A stretch of DNA of 64,000 nt from assembly GCF_002213415.1 (NCBI RefSeq), contig NZ_NJGU01000001.1, positions 62,001 to 126,000 of the forward strand, written 5' to 3'. Of the stretch, positions 8,649 to 18,176 are shown one piece after another. The DNA comes from Herbaspirillum robiniae (GTDB lineage Bacteria > Pseudomonadota > Gammaproteobacteria > Burkholderiales > Burkholderiaceae_D). Both the position numbers and the translations under genes were made by a program. The notes under the pieces are model-generated. The model saw only the letters and a program-made list of their open reading frames with translations. It ran no database searches and was not told where the DNA came from. The stretch's first letter is position 1. The number at the start of each line of letters is the position of its first letter.

Positions 8649-8855
8649 CTATTGCGAGAACAAATGATGTCCATTCGCCGCGATGGTCTCGTTTGACGCT
8701 TGAAATAGCCGTTTTCCCGAAGACATGGTGAGGGTGAACAACCCGCTGCCGCGCTCTTCGGAGCACGGGCCGGACAACCCGTCCGCCCATTCCGCCCGGA
8801 CGCGCCTGTAGATGGCAGGCGCCTTCCATTCGATACCTTCATCCAGATCAGACAA
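8649..8855 (-). CDS. possible small hypothetical protein
   Basis: 68 codons starting at TTG (8855) in an otherwise gene-free 433-bp stretch (8539-8971). The composition is protein-like, with mixed acidic and hydrophobic residues (IEWKAPAIYRRVRAEWADGL) and moderate G/C at third positions, unlike the Arg/Ala/Pro-rich antisense frames around it. No family is recognised and there is no strong ribosome binding site. The rest of the gap holds only the direct repeats at its left edge. Confidence 0.27.
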   Translation of the reverse strand: MSDLDEGIEWKAPAIYRRVRAEWADGLSGPCSEERGSGLFTLTMSSGKRLFQASNETIAANGHHLFSQ

Positions 8856-8971
8856 GTACCGGCTTGCCGCAAGGCAGGCGGGTTGACGGTTGCCGTTCGG
8901 CAGAGGGCGTCTTGCAGGCGGCCGCGCGGCGATCCAGGGGCGTAGAACACATGCAAGTGCAAGGGGGAAAA

Positions 8972-9307
8972 ATGCACAGCGAGGCGATGAACGGTTGCGC
9001 GGGCGAAGGCCCGTTACGCAAGATCGACTGGTGCCGCAGGCACCGCCAGACCCAGCGCTGGTGCGCGCTGGGATTCGTGATGATTCCGTTGGTCTTTGGC
9101 TTCCTGTGGGCGCAGTTCGCTGCCGCCCGCGAGACCGGCGAGCTGCTGTACGCCAACGAGGTCTGCGGCTGCCGCGACGTGGTGGCCAGCTGGGTCAGCG
9201 ATTATGTCTGGACGCAGATGATCTGGCTGCCCTGCAATACGCTGTTCCTGATCATCTGGGTGGCGCTGGCGGTCAAGCTTTGGAACGGCAAGCGCCGTCC
9301 GGGCTGA
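8972..9307 (+). CDS. small hypothetical membrane protein
   Basis: 111 residues, ATG preceded by a strong purine run (AAGGGGGAAAA). Two hydrophobic helices are visible at about 30-50 (CALGFVMIPLVFGFLWAQF) and 82-102 (WLPCNTLFLIIWVALAV). They flank a short loop with NEVCGCRD. The N-terminus is cysteine-rich and basic (WCRRHRQTQRWC). Five cysteines could bind metal or form disulfides. No family is recognised. Confidence 0.65.
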   Translation: MHSEAMNGCAGEGPLRKIDWCRRHRQTQRWCALGFVMIPLVFGFLWAQFAAARETGELLYANEVCGCRDVVASWVSDYVWTQMIWLPCNTLFLIIWVALAVKLWNGKRRPG

Positions 9308-9328
9308 CGCGCTCCTTCATCCTTATGC

Positions 9329-10132
9329 CTAGCCGTCGATATGCGCGATCAGCGGCAGGTGGTCCGACGCCACCCGCGCCAGCGCCGAGCGGTGCACTTC
9401 CACCTGCAGCAGGCGATGGCGCGGGCTGATCCAGATCCGGTCCAGTGAAAACACCGGCCAGCGCGACGGAAACGTGCGTGGCGCCGGGGCCGGCTCGAAG
9501 TGCGACACCAGCCAGCGCAAGGCGCGGCCCCAGACGAACCATTCGTTCACATCTCCCATCAGTATCACCGGCGCCTGGTCGGTATCGAAGGCCTGCAACA
9601 GGCGCTTGATCTGCTCGCGCCGTTCGGCCGGCTTCAACCCGAGATGGGTGGCGACCACCCGCAGCATGTGGCCGTGGCAATCGATATCGGCATCCAGCGC
9701 GCCGCGCGGCTCGCGGCTGCCGAAGGACAGGTCGATGGATTCGGTGGCCAGCACCGGATAGCGGCTCAGCACCGCGTTGCCGTAGCGGCGCTCGCGGGTT
9801 TCCATGGTGGGGCTTTCCACCGCATGAAAGCCGGTGGTCTGGCGCAGCAGGTCCAGCACATTGGGCTGGGCCGTGCCGCCCAGCGGGACTTCCTGCAATG
9901 CGATGACATCGGCCTCGATCTCGCCCAGCACGCCGGCGATGCGTTCCGGCGAGAACCTGCCGTCGGTGCCGACGGCGCTGTGGATGTTGTAGGTGGCGAC
10001 CGTCAACGGCCAGGGATCAAGTCCCGCCAGCGGTACATCGGCGCTGAGCACCAGTTCGGTATCCGATGCCGGAGCGGGCGCAGGTACAACCATTCCCGGG
10101 CTTCGGGCCGCTTCCTCCGCCATCATGCTCAT
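9329..10132 (-). CDS. endonuclease/exonuclease/phosphatase-family protein
   Basis: 267 residues with the EEP fold. Motifs in order are TVATYNIHSAVG, VIALQEVPL (catalytic Glu), GNAVLSRYP, TLHLGL-like THLGLKP, ILMGDVNEW and SDHLPLIAHI (catalytic Asp-His). Relatives hydrolyse phosphodiesters in nucleic acids, phosphoinositides or sphingomyelin. Its ATG overlaps the stop of the upstream phospholipase D gene by 4 bp (ATGA), so the two are translationally coupled. The pair probably acts together on membrane lipids, though DNA or RNA substrates cannot be excluded. Confidence 0.88.
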   Translation of the reverse strand: MSMMAEEAARSPGMVVPAPAPASDTELVLSADVPLAGLDPWPLTVATYNIHSAVGTDGRFSPERIAGVLGEIEADVIALQEVPLGGTAQPNVLDLLRQTTGFHAVESPTMETRERRYGNAVLSRYPVLATESIDLSFGSREPRGALDADIDCHGHMLRVVATHLGLKPAERREQIKRLLQAFDTDQAPVILMGDVNEWFVWGRALRWLVSHFEPAPAPRTFPSRWPVFSLDRIWISPRHRLLQVEVHRSALARVASDHLPLIAHIDG

Positions 10133-12504
10133 GCCCGCCGCGCCTCGACATGGGCGTGACGGCCCGAGGGCGCTTGCAGTTCCTGGTAGTGGCTCTCGCT
10201 CTTGAGGTCGGCCTTGGGTTCGTCGCGGCGCAGCGCCTGCTGCTCGTGCTCGCCGATGGCCTGCGCGGCCTTGCCGCCGCGGCCGGCGCGCTTTGCCGAT
10301 GCCGAGGTCCTGTCGCGCGGCTTGAGCAGCTTTTGCAGGCCGTATGCCGACAGCATCAGGGCCGCCGTCACCAGCGCCAGCACCAGCACGGTCTGCAGGC
10401 TGGGATGGCGGATCGCCTCGGCCAGGTTGTGCGAGAAGATCACCGTCAGCACGATGCCCGGCACCATGCCGATGAGCGTGCCGATCATGTAGTCGCGCAG
10501 GCCCAGGTGCGACGCGCCGGCCACCACGTTGACCACGGTGAAGGGCGCGATGGGCAGCAGGCGGATCACCGCCATCGCCGCGATGCCGCGCTGGGCGAAG
10601 CGGCGGCTCAGGTTGTTGATGCGCGGCCCCAGCATCTGGCGCAAGGCGTCGTGGCCCAGCCAGTTGCCCAGGTAGAAGCCCAGCGCCGCGCTCAGGGCCA
10701 CGCCGGTGGTGGCGTACAGGCCGCCGTAGAGCGGCCCGAAGACCACCCCCGCCACCGCGATGAGCACGGTGATCGGCACCATCAGCATGCCGGCGGCGAC
10801 GAAGGCGGCGATCACGATCACCGGCGTGAAGGGCATCTTGTCGACGCTGCGCGCCAGGGCGATCATCGAGCTCAGGTTGATGTATTCGCGCAGCGGCGTG
10901 AAGCGCCATGCCAGCGCAAAGGCCACCAGTGCCACCGCCAACAGGCCCAGCCCGATCATGCGCCGCGGCACCGGCTTGCGCGCGCTGCGCGGCACGTAGG
11001 CGTCGACGATCTCGTCGGGACTGATCGGGCGCTCGGGGTCGAACACGGCGTTGTCCTGGGTCAGCGCGTCCAGCTCCGGGATCAGGCGCGGCTCCAGCGG
11101 CGCCAGTTCGCGCCCGCCTTCCTGGCGCAGGGCGGCGACGGCGCCGTGCAGGCTGGCTTCGCCTTCGATGCGCGCAGCGACTTCTGCGGCTTGCGTACCC
11201 AGGTGTTCGGCGATCAGGCGGTTGCGCATCCCCGCGATGGCGGCGCGCGTCTCGGCCTGCCGCGCGGCGTCGCCCTGGATCTCGACGGTGAGGTTGCATT
11301 CGGTGTCGAAGGCCATCGAGCGGTTGCTCATGTTGGCCGAACCGACGGAGAACAGCCGGTCGTCCATGGCGAACACCTTGCTGTGCACGTTCAGGCATTG
11401 CTCGTCGTCCAACCCCGGCAGCTGCGGGCTGTACATCTGGTACCGGGAGCCGGCTTGCGAGCTCCGCGCCGGCAGCGAATTCTTCAGCCTGTGGTGGATG
11501 CGCGCCCGCAAGGCGCCCATGGTGGCCTGTTCCAGCCAGCCGCTCTGGGTGTGGGGCGACACCACCATGACTTCGGGGCCGTCCGGCTCGCGCAGGCGCG
11601 CGCCCAAGGCTTCGGCCAGCACGTTGGAGGTGAAGTACTGGTTCTCGAAGAACAGGTGCCGGCGCGCGCCGGCGATCGCATCGAGATACAACTGGCGCAC
11701 CTCGAACACGCCGGCATGGCCGTCGTATGCCGGCTCGGTGCGGGAGATGCCGACCTCGATATCGCTCAGGTCCGGCGCGAACTGCTCCGGCCAGAGATCG
11801 CGCAGCGTGCTGGCCAGAGGCGGCTCGGCCATCTCGATGTCCTGCCGCCGGATGTCGCCGTAACCGGCCTGGAACCAGCGACGCCGCGCCAGTTCGCCCA
11901 GGGCGCGCGCGGCATTGCCGTCGACCATGGCCTGCACGTCGTGGAACGGGGCGTAGGCCTTGCCGTCCGGATCGCGGCGCAGGGGATTGTCGGCGGCGTG
12001 GTCGGACGTATCCCAGCGGCAACGCGTCAGGTCCAGCCCGCCGACGAAGGCTAGGCTGTCGTCGATGACGACCACTTTCTGGTGATGCGAAGCGCCCACC
12101 GGATGGCGGGCGTCGGTATGGAAGACCAGCCGCTTGTTGCGCTCGCGACCGGGCTTCTTGGCCATCAGCCATTCGCGCTCCAGCGCGTAGAGCATGGCGT
12201 AATCCCAGTTCAGCACATGCATGTGCAGCCGCGGGCGCCGCGCCACCAGCGCGTGCAGCAGGTCGCCCAGCTGCTCGGGGAAGCCGTCATCGGCGCCTTG
12301 CGGCGTCAGCACCGTGCGGCTGTCGATGTCCCAGCCGAGAATGAAGACGCTGCGCTCGGCCTTGAGCAGGGCCGAGCGCAGCGCGCTGAAGTAGTCGGCG
12401 GCGTCGACCAGCAGCCTGAAGCGGTCGGCGTGTTCCAGCCGCCAGCAGTTGCGCCCCGCCTGCAACAGTGGGCGCTCGGTATCTGGTTGGACGTCGTCTT
12501 GCAT
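10129..12504 (-). CDS. phospholipase D-like protein fused to VTT/DedA-type membrane domain
   Basis: 791 residues. Residues 1-490 are a PLD-superfamily enzyme with two HKD motifs, HHQKVVVIDDSLAFVGGLD (about 160) and VHSKVFAMDDRLFSVGSANM (about 385). Residues about 540-750 form a multi-helix VTT (SNARE-associated, TVP38/TMEM64) domain with GVVFGPLYGG and RLLPIAPFTVVN. The enzyme should hydrolyse or transfer phosphatidyl groups (a cardiolipin synthase-like reaction), tethered to the membrane. The start chosen is ATG 12504; in-frame codons further upstream give low-complexity Arg/Pro sequence. It is followed by a coupled EEP-fold gene. Confidence 0.88.
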   Translation of the reverse strand: MQDDVQPDTERPLLQAGRNCWRLEHADRFRLLVDAADYFSALRSALLKAERSVFILGWDIDSRTVLTPQGADDGFPEQLGDLLHALVARRPRLHMHVLNWDYAMLYALEREWLMAKKPGRERNKRLVFHTDARHPVGASHHQKVVVIDDSLAFVGGLDLTRCRWDTSDHAADNPLRRDPDGKAYAPFHDVQAMVDGNAARALGELARRRWFQAGYGDIRRQDIEMAEPPLASTLRDLWPEQFAPDLSDIEVGISRTEPAYDGHAGVFEVRQLYLDAIAGARRHLFFENQYFTSNVLAEALGARLREPDGPEVMVVSPHTQSGWLEQATMGALRARIHHRLKNSLPARSSQAGSRYQMYSPQLPGLDDEQCLNVHSKVFAMDDRLFSVGSANMSNRSMAFDTECNLTVEIQGDAARQAETRAAIAGMRNRLIAEHLGTQAAEVAARIEGEASLHGAVAALRQEGGRELAPLEPRLIPELDALTQDNAVFDPERPISPDEIVDAYVPRSARKPVPRRMIGLGLLAVALVAFALAWRFTPLREYINLSSMIALARSVDKMPFTPVIVIAAFVAAGMLMVPITVLIAVAGVVFGPLYGGLYATTGVALSAALGFYLGNWLGHDALRQMLGPRINNLSRRFAQRGIAAMAVIRLLPIAPFTVVNVVAGASHLGLRDYMIGTLIGMVPGIVLTVIFSHNLAEAIRHPSLQTVLVLALVTAALMLSAYGLQKLLKPRDRTSASAKRAGRGGKAAQAIGEHEQQALRRDEPKADLKSESHYQELQAPSGRHAHVEARRA

Positions 12505-12565
12505 GGCGGCTCCGGAGATTGATCTTGCTTTTATGGCTGATGCGGCGGGGGCCGGCCCGGTGTGT

Positions 12566-12751
12566 TCAGGGCTTGCCCACCGAGATCGGATGTTCTTCGC
12601 GGGCCTTGTTCTTGCCGTCCATGGGCTTGCTCGAGGCGCCGGTCTGCACCTGCGGTTTGTCCTGCTGCGCAAAGCGCTGCGGCCGGCTTTTGTCGAGGCC
12701 GGTTTCGGTCGAGTTGGCGTATTCCTGCGCCAGGGGGGCGGTATTGCTCAT
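12566..12751 (-). CDS. small hydrophilic hypothetical protein
   Basis: 61 residues, ATG preceded by AAGGAGC at good spacing. Highly hydrophilic and lysine/glutamine-rich, with no cysteine and no hydrophobic segment, so probably unstructured. It is first-neighbour (61 bp) upstream of the phospholipase D gene on the same strand. Resembles small stress-induced proteins in composition only; no family recognised. Confidence 0.6.
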   Translation of the reverse strand: MSNTAPLAQEYANSTETGLDKSRPQRFAQQDKPQVQTGASSKPMDGKNKAREEHPISVGKP

Positions 12752-12787
12752 GATGTGCTCCTTGATGTGCGTTCGGATTAAGGAATC

Positions 12788-12994
12788 TCAGGAACCGTTG
12801 CGCGACTTGTCGGGCTGCTTGATGTGCGCGCTGCCCTGGTCGACATGGCCGTGCGCGACGGCCTGGCGCTCGTTTTCGGCGGCCATCGCCTGCTGCTGCT
12901 TTTCCGCCTGGGCGGCAAAGGGATTGCCCGGAGCGTTGGCCTGATGCTGCTGGGGCTGCTGGGCGGATGTCTGAGGAGAGTGCTTGTGCTGCAT
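12788..12994 (-). CDS. small hydrophilic hypothetical protein, Gln/His/Ala-rich
   Basis: 68 residues starting at ATG 12994 after a textbook ribosome binding site (AAAGGAGG). Rich in Gln, His and Ala (MQHKHSPQTSAQQPQQHQ), with a possible short helix at about 30-45. It lies 36 bp before the 61-residue gene, and both lead into the phospholipase operon. No family recognised. Confidence 0.55.
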   Translation of the reverse strand: MQHKHSPQTSAQQPQQHQANAPGNPFAAQAEKQQQAMAAENERQAVAHGHVDQGSAHIKQPDKSRNGS

Positions 12995-13338
12995 GATGTC
13001 CTCCTTTGTCATCGATGGAGACACCACATTAGTCCGCCCGGGCGCGCGGGCACATCGGACAGGCCCCCAAGCTGATGTAGGAAGACTCCGTCGCCACTTG
13101 CGAGTGCGAAGAATTTCCATGCGGCACTATCGCCGCCGGAGAAGGTTTGCGGCAATTGCGAAAACTGCCGGGAACGCGAGCCATGCCGCTTCGCGGCAAA
13201 CCGTGTCGCGTATTGTCACGCAGCAGTAATACTTGAGTGCAACAATCCGCCCCGCATCCAGATCGGCCTGATCGAATGTTCACGTTCCTGGGATGAGCGT
13301 GAAACAGTGCCGCGGATCGCCACTTCAAGGGGAATTCA
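12995..13338. other. 344-bp intergenic region between divergent units
   Basis: Gene-free spacer between the small-protein/phospholipase unit (minus) and the chemosensory-like operon (plus). It must hold both promoters. The only clear structure is a perfect hairpin TGCCGC-TTC-GCGGCA at 13184-13198. No convincing sigma-28-type motif was found. Confidence 0.5.
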
Positions 13339-15768
13339 ATGACCATCCGTATGCGTATCACGCTGCTCGTGATACTGACGTTCATCGCCATCGCAGGCAT
13401 CGGCGGCTATGCGATGTACCAGTCCCGCGGTAGCGCGGTCGAAGTCAAATCCGTGACCGAGGGCGTGATGCCCAGCGTGCTGGCCTCGTCCGACCTGATG
13501 GGCCAGCTCAAGGACGTGCAGCTGGCGGCGATGGTGATGGTCACCGAAACCGACAACCAGCTGGTCGTGCAGGAAAACGAAAAGCTGGCCGAGAAAAAGG
13601 CGGTGCTCGAAAAAGCCCTGGCGCTGCAGGAAAAGCAGGCCGACGGCGTGGCCCAGCGCGGCCTGATCGTGCAGGCCCAGGAAAGCCTGGACAACTACTT
13701 CGGCGCCATCGACAACACCGCCAAGTTCAAGCTGGCCGGCAAGAACGAGATCGCCCAGGCGCAGTTCTTCGGCGGCGTGATGCAGTACCAGACCGAGCTG
13801 GAAGGCATCGTCAACACCCTGCGCATCGAGAAGAACCGCTTCAAGGACAACGCGATCGCCTCGCTCAACGGCAAGCTGTCGCAAACCACCACCACCATCA
13901 CCATGGTGACCATCGTGGCCGTGCTGCTGCTGGGCGGCATCGGTTTCCTGCTGTACCGCCAGATCACCGGCCCGATCAGCCGCATGTCGACCATGATGGG
14001 CGAGATCGCCACCAGCCAGGACTTCACCCGCCGCCTGCCGGTGCAGCGCATGGATGAAGTGGGGCACTCCATCGTCGCCTTCAACGGCATGGTGGAAAAG
14101 ATCGAGGAAGCCTCGGCCCAGGTGCGCCAGAAGACCGCCGACATGCAGGCCATGCTGCAGAACATTCCGCAGGGCATCCTGACCATCGTCGACGGCAACA
14201 AGATCCACCCCGAATACTCGGCCTTCCTGGAGACCGTGTTCGAGACCTCCGACATCGCCGGCCGCGACCTGATGGACCTGGTGTTTTCCGGCACCAACCT
14301 GGGCGCCGACACGCTGTCGCAGATCGAAGCCATCGGCGGCGCCTGCATCGGCGAGGACGTCATGAACTTCGAGTTCAACGAACACCTGATGGTGGGCGAG
14401 CTGGAAAAGACCATGGCCGGCGGCAACAAGAAGATCCTCGACCTGTCGTGGTCGCCGATCACCGACGACAACGACATGGTGATCCGACTGATGCTGTGCG
14501 TGCGCGATGTCACCGAGCTGCGCCAGTTGGCCGCCGAGGCCAACGAACAGAAGCGCGAGCTGGAAATGATCGGCGAGATCCTCGCCGTGGCGCCGGCCAA
14601 GTTCGCCGAGTTCATCGGCAGCGCGCGCCGCTTCCTGGACGAGAACGAGCAGATCGTGCATCAGAACCCGGAAGCGACCGCGTTCGCCATCGCCAAGCTG
14701 TTCCGCAACATGCACACCATCAAGGGCAACGGCCGCACCTATGGCCTGCTGCACCTGGCCAACGTGGTGCACGACGCCGAACAGCACTATGACGACCTGC
14801 GTCATCCCGAAACCGGCGCCGTGTGGAGCCAGGAACACCTGCTGCTGCAACTGGCCCAGGTGCGCGAGATCATCGACCGCTACGCCCGCATCAACGACGT
14901 CACGCTGGGCCGCGGCAGCGCCGCCGCCGAAGCCTCGGAGGCCGGCCCGGGATATGAACGCCATGTCCTGACCATCGACCGCAAGCACATCCAGGAAAGC
15001 CTGCACCGCCTGGAGCACGTCAATACCGCCAACCTGCACGAGCTGGTGGCCGTGCGCAACGAGGTGCGCCGCACGCTGCGCCTCCTGGGCACCGAGGCCG
15101 TGCAGGACGTGTTGGCGCCGGTGACCGATTCGCTGCCGGCGCTGGCCGCCGACCTGGGCAAGGCGGCGCCGGTAGTCGAGATCGAAGACAACGGCTACGT
15201 GGTGCACAGCTTCGCCTCGCCGCTGCTGCAAAACGTCTTCATGCACCTGATCCGCAATGCCGTGGACCACGGCCTGGAAGGCACGGCTGAGCGCGTCGCC
15301 GCCGGCAAGCCGGAAGCGGGCGCCATCAAGCTGGAAATGGGCGTGATGGACAACCTGTTCCAGATGGCGCTGTCGGACGACGGCCGCGGCCTGGCCCTGC
15401 AGCGCGTGCGCCAGATCGGCATCGAAAAGAACCTGATTACGGTCGACCAGGCCCTGAGCGACGCCGAACTGGCGCGCCTGATCCTGCAGCCCGGCTTCTC
15501 CACCCGCAGCGAAGTGACCGAAGTGTCCGGCCGCGGCGTGGGCATGGACGCGGTGCTGGACTTCGTGACCCGCGAACACGGCAAGATCGAGATCCGCTTC
15601 ACCGATACCGCCGAGGGCGCCGCCTTCCGTCCGTTCCAGATCATCGTGATGCTGCCCGAGAGCGTGGCGGTGGAAGTGGACGGCATCGACGTGCCTTATC
15701 CGGTGGCCGGCCAGGAGCCAGGCCATCCGGTACAGCTGCCGCAGGACGGCAACCCGCAGGTCGCCTGA
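13339..15768 (+). CDS. membrane-bound CheA-like histidine kinase (4HB-HAMP-PAS-Hpt-HATPase)
   Basis: 809 residues. Membrane helix 1 is at about 7-27, then a four-helix-bundle-like periplasmic region (28-187), helix 2 at 188-207 (TMVTIVAVLLLGGIGFLLY) and a HAMP domain (208-262). A PAS-like domain follows at 270-400 (MLQNIPQGILTIVDGNKIH), then an Hpt domain with phosphorylatable H459 in MHTIKGNGRTYG. A CheA-type ATPase domain completes it: N640 in HLIRNAVDHGLEG, D680 in SDDGRGLA, and GRGVGMDAVLDFV. No CheW-like P5 domain is present, so it is not a standard array kinase. It combines receptor and CheA in one chain and heads a five-gene operon. Confidence 0.85.
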   Translation: MTIRMRITLLVILTFIAIAGIGGYAMYQSRGSAVEVKSVTEGVMPSVLASSDLMGQLKDVQLAAMVMVTETDNQLVVQENEKLAEKKAVLEKALALQEKQADGVAQRGLIVQAQESLDNYFGAIDNTAKFKLAGKNEIAQAQFFGGVMQYQTELEGIVNTLRIEKNRFKDNAIASLNGKLSQTTTTITMVTIVAVLLLGGIGFLLYRQITGPISRMSTMMGEIATSQDFTRRLPVQRMDEVGHSIVAFNGMVEKIEEASAQVRQKTADMQAMLQNIPQGILTIVDGNKIHPEYSAFLETVFETSDIAGRDLMDLVFSGTNLGADTLSQIEAIGGACIGEDVMNFEFNEHLMVGELEKTMAGGNKKILDLSWSPITDDNDMVIRLMLCVRDVTELRQLAAEANEQKRELEMIGEILAVAPAKFAEFIGSARRFLDENEQIVHQNPEATAFAIAKLFRNMHTIKGNGRTYGLLHLANVVHDAEQHYDDLRHPETGAVWSQEHLLLQLAQVREIIDRYARINDVTLGRGSAAAEASEAGPGYERHVLTIDRKHIQESLHRLEHVNTANLHELVAVRNEVRRTLRLLGTEAVQDVLAPVTDSLPALAADLGKAAPVVEIEDNGYVVHSFASPLLQNVFMHLIRNAVDHGLEGTAERVAAGKPEAGAIKLEMGVMDNLFQMALSDDGRGLALQRVRQIGIEKNLITVDQALSDAELARLILQPGFSTRSEVTEVSGRGVGMDAVLDFVTREHGKIEIRFTDTAEGAAFRPFQIIVMLPESVAVEVDGIDVPYPVAGQEPGHPVQLPQDGNPQVA

Positions 15769-15825
15769 GTCGGCCTGAAGGACGCGAAGACAGATGCATA
15801 GCAGCAAGCAAGTAATGGTGTGGAA

Positions 15826-16560
<735 letters not shown>

Positions 16561-16562
16561 GC

Positions 16563-17150
16563 ATGGAAGAGATGACCGGCCAGACGACGGGCAGCCAATT
16601 GATCAGCCCATCCGCCAGGGACGGCTTCGACACGCTGCTGCAGCAGGCCCTGAAGGCCAGCATGGTGCCGTCGGACGCCAGCGCCGAGATCTCGGTGATC
16701 GATGACATCGCCGCCATCAGCGAGAAGAAGATCGTGGTGCTGACGGTGTCGTCCTACCTGTTTCGCCTGATGGTGATGCTCCATTTCTCGCCCGACGCCG
16801 CGACCCGGGGCCATTTCGCGCGCCTGAACCGGGTCGATCCGTCCGAGATGGACGACCAGGGCTTCATGGACGCCATCGCCGAATGCGGCAACCTGTGCTG
16901 CGGCATCCTGAACCGCGACCTGGGGCGTTTCTTCCCGCACCTGGGCATGTCCACGCCCAATGTGATCGACAGCCACTGCGCGGCCTACCTGCAACGGCTC
17001 AATGCCGAGCACATCCGGCATTTCGCCATCGATGTCCCGGAGTCGCCGCGCCTGCACGTCTCCCTGTGCGTGTCGGCCTACGCCGAGATGGATTTCGCGG
17101 TGTCGGCCGACGAGCAGGACGTCAGCACCGGCGAGCTGGAACTGTTCTGA
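16563..17150 (+). CDS. CheX/CheC-like phosphatase-domain protein
   Basis: 195 residues, ATG 2 bp after the preceding stop. The fold resembles CheX/CheC. The phosphatase signature E-x-x-N is present in AIAECGNLCCGIL (E107, N110). In that family these residues position water for removal of the phosphoryl group from CheY. The C-terminus ends in GELELF, the same six residues as the next protein. It probably dephosphorylates the CheY encoded at the end of the operon. Confidence 0.78.
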   Translation: MEEMTGQTTGSQLISPSARDGFDTLLQQALKASMVPSDASAEISVIDDIAAISEKKIVVLTVSSYLFRLMVMLHFSPDAATRGHFARLNRVDPSEMDDQGFMDAIAECGNLCCGILNRDLGRFFPHLGMSTPNVIDSHCAAYLQRLNAEHIRHFAIDVPESPRLHVSLCVSAYAEMDFAVSADEQDVSTGELELF

Positions 17151-17169
17151 TACGGAGAGAAGAGTGAAC

Positions 17170-18111
17170 ATGGATACCGCAATCACCAGCAAGGTGCTGG
17201 TGCTGGACAAGGATGCCGACTGCTACGGCACCATCAAGTCCTTCTGCGAACGCAACAACCTGGTCGGCCTGAAGGCGCATGAGGAACACGTGATGGCGGT
17301 GCTGCGCAGCAACGTCGACCTGGGCGGAGTGATGCTGTCGGAAAGCCTGGCCGGGCTGGGCGGCGACGGCCGCGGCCTGGCGCGGCGCATCCATGAGGTG
17401 CGCCCGGAGCTGCCGATCTTCCTGCGCCGCCGCCGCGAGGCCGCGCAAGACGACGCGATCGACGCGCGCGAGGCGGGCCTGTTCAGCGCGGTCTACCGCA
17501 TCGAAGACATCGACGCGCTGGCGCCTGCGGTGGCGGCCTCGATCTTCAGCCAGAGCTATCCGAACGCGCTGGTGCGCGGCATCGCCGAAATCAGCCGCAT
17601 GGTGCTGGAGAGCCAGTTTCCGGCCATGAACGTGGACATCGACAAGCCTTACCTGGTGCGCGACCGCATCATCTTCGGCGAGGTATTTACGCTCATTCCG
17701 CTGGAAAGCAGCTGGTGCCGCGGCTACATGATGCTGCAAGCCGAGCAGCGCGCGCTGCAGGAGCTGGTGCCGGGCGAGCAGGGGGATTTCCGCGACCTCA
17801 ACAACGCGCTGGGCGAGATCACCAACCTGATCTGGGGCTGGTTCAAGAACCGCTTCATCAACCAGACCCATGTGGTGCAGCAGCTGAGCCAGGTGCCGAT
17901 CATCATCAACCACCAGCACCGCTACATCTCGTTCGGCTCGGACGATGCGCAGTTGTGTTTCAAGTATGTGCTCACCGGCAAGGACGGTGGCGCGCCGGTG
18001 ACCCTGCTGCAGCGCTTCATCTTCAACCTCTCCTGGTCGCCCGAAGACTTCACCGAGAACCAGACGTCGGTGGAAGAGCTGTTCGAATCGGGCGAGCTGG
18101 AACTGTTCTGA
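17170..18111 (+). CDS. pseudo-receiver plus CheX-like phosphatase protein
   Basis: 313 residues. The N-terminal 120 residues look like a response-regulator receiver (KVLVLDKDADCYGTIKSFC), but the strand that should carry the phospho-Asp reads GVMLSESL, with no Asp, so it is a pseudo-receiver. The C-terminal half (about 130-313) is CheX-like with E-x-x-N in LGEITNLIWGWFKN (E216, N219). It ends in GELELF like its upstream neighbour. The start is ATG 17170; GTG 17164 is also possible with GGAGAG upstream. A second CheY phosphatase or a regulator of the first is likely. Confidence 0.78.
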   Translation: MDTAITSKVLVLDKDADCYGTIKSFCERNNLVGLKAHEEHVMAVLRSNVDLGGVMLSESLAGLGGDGRGLARRIHEVRPELPIFLRRRREAAQDDAIDAREAGLFSAVYRIEDIDALAPAVAASIFSQSYPNALVRGIAEISRMVLESQFPAMNVDIDKPYLVRDRIIFGEVFTLIPLESSWCRGYMMLQAEQRALQELVPGEQGDFRDLNNALGEITNLIWGWFKNRFINQTHVVQQLSQVPIIINHQHRYISFGSDDAQLCFKYVLTGKDGGAPVTLLQRFIFNLSWSPEDFTENQTSVEELFESGELELF

Positions 18112-18176
18112 ACACAAGCGTCCCGAGATCCTCGCTTCGCTTTTATTTTTGCATTCATCATCGAGAGAGAAACAAC

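Noticed and set aside
9329-12172. Single 947-codon frame joining the EEP-fold protein to upstream sequence
   Set aside because: The upstream two thirds are a shadow of the phospholipase D gene; the real EEP start is ATG 10132 with a 4-bp overlap.
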